Origin: Ephydatia muelleri
Lineage: Eukaryota; Porifera; Demospongiae; Spongillida; Spongillidae
Reading direction: 5' to 3'
NCBI GenBank assembly: GCA_013339895.1
Contig: JABACO010000010.1
Coordinates: forward strand, 9,309,359 to 9,373,358
DNA length: 64,000 nucleotides
Shown: piece after piece, positions 10,535 to 19,029 of the stretch
How positions within the stretch are numbered: the stretch's first letter is position 1
Layout: every line of letters starts with the position of its first letter
Notes under the pieces: generated by a model
The model's input: only the letters and a program-made list of their open reading frames with translations
Database searches by the model: none
Told to the model about the DNA's origin: nothing
Translations under genes and position numbers: made by a program

Positions 10535-13500
10535 CTGTGAATTCAGAAACACAAGCCGATCGATCATTCAAACTTACAATCATTTCTTCTGAGTATGGTG
10601 GTCATGAATAAATAGTGAGAGCATAGCAAAACATGACACATGCTAACTTGATTGGAAACTTACCGGCTTCAGTATTGCACATCCATGGTGACAAGAAATT
10701 GTTGTTAGTCACATTGAAGTGCAATGGGAAATGCAATCATTGATACTTACGCACTGCATTGTACACAATGGAATCATAATATTAAGGAATAAATAAGTAT
10801 ATTATGGTGGAATTGAAATGCAACATCTTTGATACTTACACACTGCATTGTACAAAATAGTATCCATGGTGACAAGGAATAAGTGGTATGTTAACGTACA
10901 ATGGGAAATTATTAACACTTACACACTGAATTGCCCATAAAGTGTGCATAGTGACAAAGAACAAGTAGACATGTTAAGGTGCAATTGGAAATGCAACATC
11001 AATGATACTTACCTTCTGCATTGTTTCATTAATAGTATCCATGGCAACAACGAATAAGTAGGTATGGTAAGGTGCAATGGGAAATGCAACATAATTGATA
11101 CTTACATACTGCATTTTTCATAATAGTATCCATGGTAACAACGAATAAGTAGGTATGGTAAGGTGCAATGGGAAATGCAACATCATTGATACTTACATAC
11201 TGCATTGTTCATGGTAATATCCATGGCAACATTGAATAAGTAAGTATGGTAAGGTGCAATGGGAAATGCAAAATAATTGATACTTACACCCTGCATTGTT
11301 CATGGTAATATCCATGGCAATATTGAATAAGTAGGTATGGTAAGGTGCAATGGGAAATGCAACATAATTGATACTTACACGCTGCATTGTTCATAGTAGT
11401 ATCCATGGCAACATTGAATAAGTAGGTATGGTAAGGTGCAATGGGAAATGCAACATCATTGATACTTACATACTGCATTGTTCATAATAGTATCCATGGC
11501 AACATTGAATAAGTAGGTATGGTAAGGTGCAATGGGAAATGCAACATCATTAATACTTACATGCTGCATTGTTCATAGTAGTATCCATGGCAACATTGAA
11601 TAAATGGTAAGGTGCAATGGGAAATGCAACATCATTGATACTTACACCCTGCATTTTTCATAGTAGTATCCATGGCAACATTGAATAAGTAGGTATGTAA
11701 GGTGCAATGGGAAATGCAGCATAATTGATACTTACATACTGCATTGTTCATAATAGTATCCATGGCAACATTGAATAAGTAGGTATGGTAAGGTGCAATG
11801 GGAAATGCAACATAATTGATACTTACACGCTGCATTGTTCAAAGTAGTATCCATGGCAACATTGAATAAGTCAGATATGGTAAGGTGCAATGGGAAATGC
11901 AACATCATTGATACTTACCTCCTGCATTGTTCATAATAGTATCCATGGAAACATCGAATAAGTAGATATGGTAAGGTGCAATGGGAAGTGTAACATCATT
12001 GATACTTACAAACTGCATTGTTCATAGTAGTATCCATGAATAAGTAGATATGGTAAGGTGCAATGGGAAGTGTAACATCACTGATACTTACAGTCTGCAT
12101 TGTTCATAAATAGTATCCAATAGTATCCATGGCAACAGATAAGTAGGTTGGCATGAAAAAGGTGCAACGAGAAATGCAACTTCAATTTTAGTTACAATGG
12201 TCTTTGTTTATGATAGTATCCATGGCAACATGGATCCGGTAATGGTTCTATGGGAAATTAGTACATCATTGTAACTTACACACTGGATAGTAATAGCATC
12301 CATGGTGACAAGGCCAAAATAATTGAACATATGTCAACATGCAATGTGTAAGGTTACATCATAGATACTTACAGGCTGCATTGTTCATCATGGTACCAAT
12401 GGTGAAAATGAACAAGGGGACATGGTAAGATGCAATTAAAAAGGAAATGCTACATCATTAATACTTACAGCCTGCATTGTTGAATTAGTATCCATGGTGA
12501 CAAAGAATGAGTTAGGCATGCAAATGGCCAATGAGAATACAACATCATTGATACTTACGCTCTGCATTATATGTAATAGTATCCATGTTGGCAAGGAATA
12601 CATTATAGGTTAATGTGCAATTGATGATTCTATATCAAGAATAATACTTACACACCGCTTCGCTGCTTCGGACTGTAATAGCATCCATGTTGACCAGGAG
12701 TAAGGAGGCATGTGGATGCATGGTAGAATGGGAAATGCAATGTCATTAATACTTTCTGATTAATAGCATGATGAATGAGAAATATTGGCATATTATGGCG
12801 GAATGGGAAATGCAGCATGATTATTGATACAACTGAGCTGGATTGTTGTAACATATGCTCATGCATGGCGATAAAGCTGAGATAATTAGACATGTTAAGA
12901 CAAATACAGATACTTACATCCTGTATTGTTCGAGTAGCATCCATGGCAGCAATGCAAAAGTAGACATGTTAAGGTACAATGCGACATTTCTGATGCTTAC
13001 AGGCTACATTGTTCATAATGATCATCAAGGAGGACAAGGAATAAGTAGGTATGTTAAGGTGCAATGGGAAATGCAACAGCATTGATACTTACATCCTGCA
13101 TTGTTCATATTGATAACCAAGGAGGACAACGAATAAGTAGGCATGTTAAGGTGCAATGAGAAATGCAACAGCATTGATACTTACAGGCTACATTGTTCAT
13201 AATGATCATCAAGGAGGACAAGGAATAAGTAGGCATGGTAAGGTGCAATGGGAAATGCAACGGCATTGATACTTACCTGCTGCATTGTTCATAACCAAGG
13301 AGGAAGTAGGCATGTTAAGGTGCAATGGGAAATGCAACAGCATTGATACTTACATTCTGCATTGTTCATATTGATAACCAAGGAGGGCAACGAATAAGTA
13401 GGCATGTTAAGGTGCAATGAGAAATGCAACAGCAATGATGCTTACAGGCTGTATTGTTCATATCGATAATCAAGGAGGACAAGGAATAAGTAGGCATGAT

Positions 13501-14381
13501 AAGGTGCAATGGGAAATGCAACAGCATTGATACTTACATTCTGCATTGTTCATATTGATAATCAAGGAGGACAAGGAATAAGTAGGCACGTTAAGGTGCA
13601 ATGGGAAATGCAACAGCATTGATACTTACAACCTGCATTGTTCATTAATTGTAAAATGAGGAATAAGTTGAGGTAAAAGTGTGATAGGAAATGCAACATC
13701 TTTGATACTTACAACGAAGAACTGATTGTTCATTGAGATATTGATGGAGAGAGGAATAAGTTGAGGTATAAGGTGCAATGGGAAAAGTAATATTATTGAT
13801 TCTTACAGTCTGCAGTTTTCATGATGGTGACCATGGTTATAAGGCATAAGTTGGTAGATAAGGTACAATGTCAAATGCAGCATCGTTGATACTTACACAC
13901 TGCATTGTTCATGATTGGCAAGAAAAAAGCAGGCACGGTAAGACACAATGGAAAATGCAATTTCATTACACTTACATTCTCCTCCTAATTTCATTGCGGC
14001 AAGGAGATGTTAGAATTCGAGTTATGCTATGCTATACACGGATTATTCACTCTGACCTGTAGCGTCACACTTCCTGAGCTTTTTGGCCTCAAATCGCTGA
14101 TCATCATTTCTTCAAATACGGGGTGAAACTATAAATCAATGCAAACCTAACGGAGTCACTCTTACTGTCGTCACGGTTACCCAATAGTTCGCCATCATCA
14201 GCCCTCAGGGACTCTTTGATATCAACCTCTTCGCTCATCACAACTGGATCGTTTAACTGCACCTGCACGATATCATCCTAAATACCTATTCGACTCTTAC
14301 GGTCTGAACCTCATAGCGCTGACGACGGGCGTCAGCTACAAGCGCCAGTAAGGTCACAAGAAGAGCCAGTTCCTTCAGCAT
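10430..14381 (-). CDS. Putative secreted Cys-rich protein built from single-codon microexons
   Basis: Gene model on the minus strand. Exon 1 (14301-14381) encodes a signal peptide, exon 2 is 14166-14262, exon 3 is 14057-14073, followed by up to 38 microexons in tandem ~91-bp units (13984 down to 10664) and one of two 3' ends. Exons 1-3 sum to 195 nt (65 codons), so microexons are read in phase 0. Thirty-three units have a 3-nt exon; four are longer, at 6, 9, 9 and 21 nt. One unit (12835-12838) breaks the rule. Introns are 74-101 bp, GT-AG. The microexons contribute six Cys codons, an even number as expected for a disulfide-rich secreted peptide. Known comparison: schistosome micro-exon genes, which also pair a signal-peptide exon with symmetric short exons. 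I recognise no protein family. Alternative: the units are recursive-splice points or a decayed array. The model is inferred from DNA only. Confidence 0.55.
10578..10588 (-). CDS. 11-nt last microexon with stop codon (alternative end)
   Basis: Spaced 86 bp from the next unit, with acceptor ATACTCAG and donor GTAAGTTTG. In phase 0 it reads AAG AAA TGA, adding two Lys and a stop after the Cys-Cys-Cys-Pro of the preceding four units. This end would leave exactly six Cys in the mature part. It is the only flanking unit whose length is not a multiple of three, which fits a stop-bearing exon. Confidence 0.4.
10664..12094 (-). CDS. Microexon group C (3' part): 17 single-codon exons
   Basis: In transcript order (descending coordinates), first base on + and residue: 12092 Thr, 12010 Phe, 11919 Glu, 11827 Arg, 11736 Tyr, 11646 Gly, 11561 His, 11470 Tyr, 11379 Arg, 11288 Gly, 11197 Tyr, 11106 Tyr, 11013 Lys, 10923 Cys, 10840 Cys, 10751 Cys, 10664 Pro. 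All have AG before and GTAAGT after, except 10923, whose donor is GTAAGTGTT, and 10664, with acceptor CTGAAG and donor GTAAGTTTC. No triplet is a stop. Tyr and Arg/Gly codons recur, which may reflect unit duplication. Assignment of residues depends on phase 0. Confidence 0.5.
12196..12838 (-). CDS. Microexon group B (middle): irregular units
   Basis: Descending: 12835-12838 is the decayed unit (4 nt with donor GTTGTATC, or 24 nt if the acceptor CATGAG upstream is used). 12753-12755 Lys, donor shortened to GTATTA. 12652-12672 is a 21-nt exon reading SEAAKRC behind acceptor TATTACAG. Then 12559 Ser, 12469 Ala, 12373 Pro, 12280 Cys. 12196-12201 is a 6-nt exon, Thr-Ile, with acceptor AAACAAAG and donor GTAACT. 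Except for the first, every length is a multiple of three although the unit sequences have drifted, which is what selection on frame would leave. Confidence 0.42.
12918..13984 (-). CDS. Microexon group A (5' part)
   Basis: Descending: 13976-13984 is a 9-nt exon (Glu-Glu-Asn, acceptor AAATTAG), or 3 nt if the last AG is used. Then 13897 Cys, 13807 Thr, 13713-13721 a 9-nt exon (Phe-Phe-Val, acceptor ACAATCAG), 13630 Val, 13538 Asn, 13446 Pro, 13354 Asn, 13277 Gln, 13185 Pro, 13093 Asp, 13001 Pro, 12918 Asp. Units at 13001 and 13185 use acceptor AATGTAG. This stretch is rich in Pro, Asn and Asp. All donors are GTAAGT or GTAAGC/GTAAGA variants. Confidence 0.5.
14057..14073 (-). CDS. Exon 3 of the microexon gene (17 nt, tentative)
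   Basis: Chosen because exon 2 ends in phase 1 and the array needs phase 0. Acceptor AAGCTCAG, donor GTCAGAG. With the A carried from exon 2 it reads RSVTLQ. A longer version starting at 14109 (53 nt, acceptor TTTGAAG) keeps the same frame and end. The other AGs nearby give stops. Confidence 0.35.
14166..14262 (-). CDS. Exon 2 of the microexon gene
   Basis: Acceptor ATATCGTGCAG, donor GTAAGAGTG. It encodes an acidic propeptide-like segment beginning VQLNDPVVMSEEVDIKE and ending LLGNRDD, with one nucleotide left over. A second acceptor six bases downstream would drop two residues without changing frame. Intron 1 is only 38 bp (or 44), which is very short. Confidence 0.5.
14301..14381 (-). CDS. 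Exon 1 of the microexon gene: signal peptide
   Basis: 27 codons beginning MLKELALLVTLLALVADA, a textbook signal peptide: Lys near the N-terminus, an 11-residue hydrophobic core, and an Ala-Asp-Ala cleavage site before RRQR. It ends in phase 0 at donor GTAAGAGTC. The same eight-base donor type (GTAAGAGT) closes exon 2, so exons 1 and 2 may be an old duplication. The ATG lies about 60 bp after a TATA-like box and is the first ATG after it. Confidence 0.6.
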
Positions 14382-14437
14382 TCTTTTTATTTTAGCAGGC
14401 TGTCGCTAAGGGTATGAAATATGATGAAAACGATACG

Positions 14438-14447
14438 CTTAAATAAG
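14438..14447 (-). promoter_or_regulatory. TATA-like box of the microexon gene
   Basis: Minus strand CTTATTTAAG, within a small palindrome, about 60 bp before the ATG at 14381. That leaves a 5' UTR of around 30 nt. Confidence 0.4.
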
Positions 14448-14497
14448 CGGAGGGGGGTTTTGTCATGTTTCCTGCTTATTGTAAGCTGTGAACCCTG

Positions 14498-14612
14498 TGG
14501 TGTACAAGAACCCCTATTGACTATTACGCATGTACGAAACATAATTCCCTAGAATCGTATGGTAAAAGCAAACCTTTGGATGTACTTAGCTTATATGGTA
14601 TAGAAGACCGTT
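14498..14612 (+). repeat. Single-arm copy of the palindromic element at 15488
   Basis: Matches the right arm of 15488-15750, with shared CTATTGACTATTACGCAT, TCCCTAGAATCGT and GGTAAAAGCAAACCTTTGG. The partner arm is missing. Confidence 0.7.
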
Positions 14613-14821
14613 AATCATATATCGACCAATTGTGACTATGTCACAATACATTTCAATTGAGAATTTTTATTTTTATTCAAAATAGCAAATGCCTAATTCA
14701 AAACTTAATCTTACACACTGGATGCATGGATGTTTTTAGAATGTTAAAATAACTGCTTGGAAGTCCTAAACTAAGAGATCACTGCCAACCATGGCAGGGG
14801 CCGCGGAGGGAATTTAAAATT

Positions 14822-14846
14822 GGGGGGGGGGGGGGGGGGGGGGGGC
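14822..14846 (+). repeat. Poly-G run
   Basis: About 24 consecutive G. The true length in such runs is often uncertain in assemblies. Confidence 0.8.
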
Positions 14847-15039
14847 GGTGACTTTTGGTGTCCTGAAATCTTCACTTCAACCGCCTTTTTCCAGTTACAG
14901 TAGCTATCTGTTATGATGCACGTATGGCCTAAACACTTTATCATTGCATCGTATAGTGCAACTACTGAAAATCATTAAACCCAGTTCCCCGAAAGAATGG
15001 GTCGAATTTTTCAAACTGCCGCTTATTTGACCGAAACTT

Positions 15040-15410
15040 ACGTGGGCGGCAACGCATTATTGCTCCGCAGTTGCTATAAAGAATCAAGCCATTATAATGT
15101 TTTTGGAGACAGCAACACATTGTTCAGAGGAAAGTCACTGCAATAATTCCCTCGAAATGATGCTAATTTAAAGTTCTTCATGATCACAGCTTCAGTTAAC
15201 TGAAGCCGTGATCATGAAGTTAAAATTAGTATAAATTAAATTAGTGCTTTGGCAGTTGCTGTTTCGGGAAAACGCTCCTTGTAAACAAGTTCTGCGAATT
15301 TGACAAGCAAATAATATTTCCTCTGAACAATATGTTATGGCCTCCAAAAGCGTTAATGGTTACTGCGGCGCAATATTGCGCTGTTGCCCGCGAAAGAGTT
15401 AATTGCAGTT
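15040..15410. repeat. Diverged palindromic element
   Basis: Arms of roughly 150 bp match in inverted orientation (for example TTTTTGGAGACAGCAACAC with TTTTGGAGGCCATAACAT, and TTGTTCAGAGGAAA on both sides). The centre is a perfect small hairpin around TCAGTTAACTGA at 15196. No coding capacity; foldback or MITE type. Confidence 0.65.
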
Positions 15411-15487
15411 GGTTGATTTGGTTGGTAGGTGATAAATCACATGGGAATCTGCACAAAAAGAGTCTGCACAAGCTATAACACTGTATG

Positions 15488-15750
15488 ACGGTCTTCTACA
15501 TAAGCTAGGTACATGCCAAAGGTTGCTTTAACCAACGATTCTAGGGAATATTGCCGTAAAGTACGTATCGTAAGTAAGTCAATAGTGTGTCAACATGTGG
15601 TTCTGTACACCACAAAACCATGCACATGTTGATACACTATTGACTATTACGCATACACCGATACTTACGAAATGTACTTTACAATAAATTCCCTAGAATC
15701 GTTGGTAAAAGCAAACCTTTGGCATGTAACTAGCGTATGTAGAAGACCGT
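15488..15750. repeat. Palindromic MITE-like element
   Basis: Left arm 15488-15604 and right arm 15612-15750 are inverted copies, beginning ACGGTCTTCTACATA and sharing ACCAACGATTCTAGGGAAT. The loop is very short. A one-arm relative lies at 14498-14612. Confidence 0.8.
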
Positions 15751-15984
15751 AGCATGTGCAGGCTGTCACTTATCAATTTGTGCCTGCCTTTGCATGCTAT
15801 TGCAGGTTCCCATATGATTTATCAACTGAGAATTCTGTCTCAACTACTCGCCACCTCGCTGTTCTCAGTAGTTGCCAATCTGTCCCCTGGGCGCATTTGG
15901 CGCCACATAAAAAATCCGAAAACATCTCCTCGGCTCCTTACCATTCTTATAGTAGTTAGTAGACTTCAGCCCTCTTCCTCTTCA

Positions 15985-16231
15985 ATCCGTTAGAACGTTT
16001 CCGCGTCTTGAATGGCGACCCAAATTGCTTGAAGATTTAGACATTTGCTCAGTGAAGAAGGGATGGGATACAATGGTTTTCCTGATACATTCAGTTGGTG
16101 ACCAATCTTTTCGGTTCATATCCGCAGCCCATATCATGGGCCATATCTATTTTGACTGGAAAACGGAAGAATTTCTTGTTCCCCCCTTGCTGTTCGATTC
16201 TTGCATTTACTATAGCACACGTATGTGGCAT
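15985..16231 (-). pseudogene. THAP-type zinc finger remnant
   Basis: From ATG 16231 the minus strand reads MPHTCAIVNARIEQQGG then NKKFFRFP, the hallmark N-terminal Cys and FFRFP block of THAP domains. The match then continues in another frame with IWAADMNRKDWSPTECI, corresponding to the conserved W.....R.dW.P segment near 16110. So one frameshift lies near 16150. The second metal-binding Cys is Ala here, and no CxxHF follows. THAP domains occur in transcription factors and in P-element-like transposases; this is a decayed piece of one. Confidence 0.5.
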
Positions 16232-16321
16232 GACTCACGTTTTCACTTCAACCACCCAAAAATTTGCCCACCAAATGCTTACGTAAACAGGTCACAGGCC
16301 TGCTATCCCCACCCATCTTAG

Positions 16322-17560
16322 CTCACTACTAATGTGTTATGGTGAAGGTTATTACTATAATTAATATACACGACGTCGTCATGGACACTTTTGACCTATA
16401 TAGTGGTGGGTTGTTTATAGTACTCGTTTAGCCTGCTTGCAGCTCAATGAATTAGGCGCGCACGTGTACTGATACGCTTACCAGTGATTCGTTAGCACTT
16501 TCCAGTACAGCTATCATAGATAGTATCTCTGGACTATGCAGCTACGACCTACGAAGATACAGTGTATGCCTAGATCGATAACATCAAGATGTGCCATTTT
16601 TTAAATCTTTGTCTGCATGTGTGTAGCTAGACCGCAGACATATGACTTTAAAGCCATTATTACTATTTTCCTGTTCGTAATGTCTGCCTGCGTCTGTTCA
16701 TATGCATTTGTTACCTTACACAGCCACACCCTCTTATTGGGATGAAGGGTCTGCTAATGTATGCAGCTTTGAATTTGGAACTCTTTAATTGCTGGTATCA
16801 CAGTATTGAATACACTGACTACATGTATTCCTTCTTAAAACTGTTTCATGTACACTTTGTATACATAAAGCATTGTCAAATGTAATTCATTGAGTAAACA
16901 TATGTACATGTACTGCATATGTCAACAGAAAACAAACTCAGGACATAAAGTACTCCATATGTCAGCAGCAGAGGGTCGTTTGGTGTGCAATCTTGCAGAT
17001 CTTCTTGTACCATCAGGGTGTTCCATCCACCACATCACCCCACACTCTTTTATTCTGGAACAACTCTTATCATCACACAGCCAAAAGAATATATGTTGAC
17101 GGGTGTGGACCTTCTAAATTCAAAAACATTTCAGGTGCCTTATAGGCTTACGTGCCAGCTCCTGAAGACGTTGGATGTCTGTATTGCCGCCATCTGATGG
17201 TGGACCTTGGCAAGGCCCAAGACAATATACAAATGTGTATCCCTCTGGATAACCTGCATTAGCCAAAAATTACTTCTTTCAGAAAGAATGAGTACCATAA
17301 CATTACTTGGTTACATGTAACCTCCATGCACAAACCCAGCAAACAGACTTAGATGTCCTTAATTTGTGCTGACATACAATACTTAGAATGTGACACCAGC
17401 ATGGGGGTGCAAACTAACCTTTAGTGCACTTGTAGTGAAAGCTGTTACATTGCTTTTGCCCTGTGATGCTATTTTTCAAGACTATATAGCAAAAACATCA
17501 CACTGACAAAATGACTCAACATACTCATCCCCCCTCCCCCCAAAGGCAAGGTACAAGCAA
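16322..17560. other. No gene seen; contains a dispersed repeat
   Basis: Around 16487-16655 the sequence resembles 30610-30700 (GATTCGTTAGCACTTTCCAGTACAG and CTTTGTCTGCATGTGTGT, in segments below 20 bases each). The rest has only short frames that I do not believe. Confidence 0.4.
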
Positions 17561-17574
17561 AACTTAATCACACG

Positions 17575-17775
17575 CACACACACAAGCTTCACAACACACA
17601 CCGCTCACACAAACTGTCTCATTCGCACACACACACACACACACACACAAAATGTCTGTCATTCACACACACGCACACTCAAAAACTGTCAACTGTCTCA
17701 TTCCCACCCACACACACAAACGGTTTGTCATTCACACACAGCGACACACACTGTTTGTTGCACACACACACATGT
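17575..17775 (+). repeat. (CA)n microsatellite, interrupted
   Basis: Blocks of CACACA separated by AACTGTCTCATTC-like segments repeated four to five times, i.e. a compound repeat of ~45-60 bp. Confidence 0.8.
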
Positions 17776-18017
17776 GTATGATCCTTACCTGACACTGCAG
17801 TACATGTATGTGCAAATAGGGAGGATAACTGGCATAGCCTTGTGCTGCCTCATAATGCTCTGCATTCCGTGGACAAGTTCTAAACAAAAACACAAGCTGT
17901 AAAATGGATCCTTGTGAACATAAACAAATTGATCAATGATGAGGCTATTTCTACCACCATAAACAATGACGTATTGGAAAATGCAAGTAAACAATTGCCC
18001 TGAGCTCGTACGCATCT

Positions 18018-18533
18018 TTGTTCTCATTTCTGAGAGGGGTGAGGAGTGAGACGAACAGTGGCAGCATTCTCTGTAGGCCTCCATTGCCAGAGCTGGACAT
18101 ATGTGCCTGCCTTTGGTATGCTCAACACACCTGCCCATTTGGTCATTTTTGGACGCTTGATGAAGAAGTGCATGCCCTTTCCAGATTAGCTGACGCCTGG
18201 CCTGGTAGAGTGGAACCTATAGGGTCAAAACTCCAGTCCTTGAGTAAATTTGCTGAGCCTGAGGTGGATGGGTTCCTGGACGTGTTGAACACTCCAGATG
18301 GTCAGTCTCAGCATTGGGTTCCTGGAGCCTGCTGCTCTTCCCCAGTACAAAAAATAGATACAGGGGTGTCCTCGAGTAACATGTCGTCTCATCTCCATAG
18401 AAACAGTTCCAAACAGACTTATAAAATAGGTGCTACGTGTAACGTGTGTGTTTTAAAAACATACGTTCTCTTAGTTCTCGTAGAATTTGCTACATACATA
18501 GGGAGTTTGCTACATGTACCCCAGGCAGCCTAA
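18018..18533 (+). CDS. Unassigned 171-codon open frame
   Basis: The longest frame here not tied to a repeat in its first two thirds. It includes a Cys-containing stretch (ELDICACLWYAQHTCPF) and VDGFLDVLNTPDG. The 3' third overlaps a dispersed repeat. I recognise no family, there are no splice sites that demand it, and it may be chance. Confidence 0.2.
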   Translation: MFSFLRGVRSETNSGSILCRPPLPELDICACLWYAQHTCPFGHFWTLDEEVHALSRLADAWPGRVEPIGSKLQSLSKFAEPEVDGFLDVLNTPDGQSQHWVPGACCSSPVQKIDTGVSSSNMSSHLHRNSSKQTYKIGATCNVCVLKTYVLLVLVEFATYIGSLLHVPQAA

Positions 18534-18850
18534 CATCAAATTAGGATAACCACAGTTTACAAAAACACAATGACCCTACATGTATTGTAAGTCGACAATG
18601 AATATTATATTTATCTTCAGGGCAATGACACAATGCTGTGCAGCGGGTCACATCAGAATAGTTATCCTCATCTTCACCTCATCCTTGCCTAAGTGTTAAT
18701 CACCACCAGTACCACCCTGGTCGACCTACATGTACCTACATAGGCCTATCCCCTGACCTATGTAGGCCTATACTAGTACCCTGGACCTATGTAGGTCTAC
18801 CTATGTCCTGCAAGAGTGGAGTTTTTGAATTGGAATAACACTGACCAAGC
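18420..18850 (+). repeat. Dispersed repeat, copy 1
   Basis: Order of matches to 30940-31560: TAGGTGCTAC, TTTAAAAACATACG, CCAGGCAGCCTAACATCA, TGCCTAAGTGTT.ATCACCACCAGT, then a run of CCTACATGTAC/ATAGGCCTA units. Diverged, about 70-80% by eye. Confidence 0.6.
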
Positions 18851-18960
18851 TGACACACCAATAATCTATGTAACTGTGTAAACAAAGGTTATGGCTTCAT
18901 ATGTGACCAGTACATGTAGCCTTCCAAGAATGAGTTCAGTTTTTTAAAGCACTACTATTG

Positions 18961-18961
<1 letters not shown>

Positions 18962-19029
<68 letters not shown>

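Larger units (their letters stand above)
10571..13990 (-). repeat. ~91-bp tandem array carrying AG-NNN-GTAAGT in each unit
   Basis: About 38 units of 77-104 bp, mostly 90-93. On the minus strand each unit reads GAACAATGCAG, a triplet, then GTAAGTATC. Two subfamilies exist: central units (about 11.0-12.1 kb) share CATGGATACTACTATGAAC, while 13.0-13.65 kb units share a CTTGGTT/TCCTCC variant. Neighbouring units are highly similar, but the triplet differs between most of them (TAT, GGT, CGT, CAT, GAG, TTT, ACT and others), while about ten bases on each side hardly change. Older, more diverged units lie at both ends. Minus-strand frames running through the units are chance reads, since 91 is not divisible by three. 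Confidence 0.95.

Noticed and set aside
11193..11835. Minus-strand frames of 64-67 codons with repeated CISHCTLPYLLIQ-like peptides in the 91-bp array
   Set aside because: They exist because the repeat is similar from unit to unit; 91 is not a multiple of three, so frames drift, and they ignore the conserved splice sites.
10571..13990. CRISPR-like array (regular repeats with variable pieces)
   Set aside because: The variable part is 3 nt, the repeat is about 88 bp, the host is an animal and no cas genes occur.
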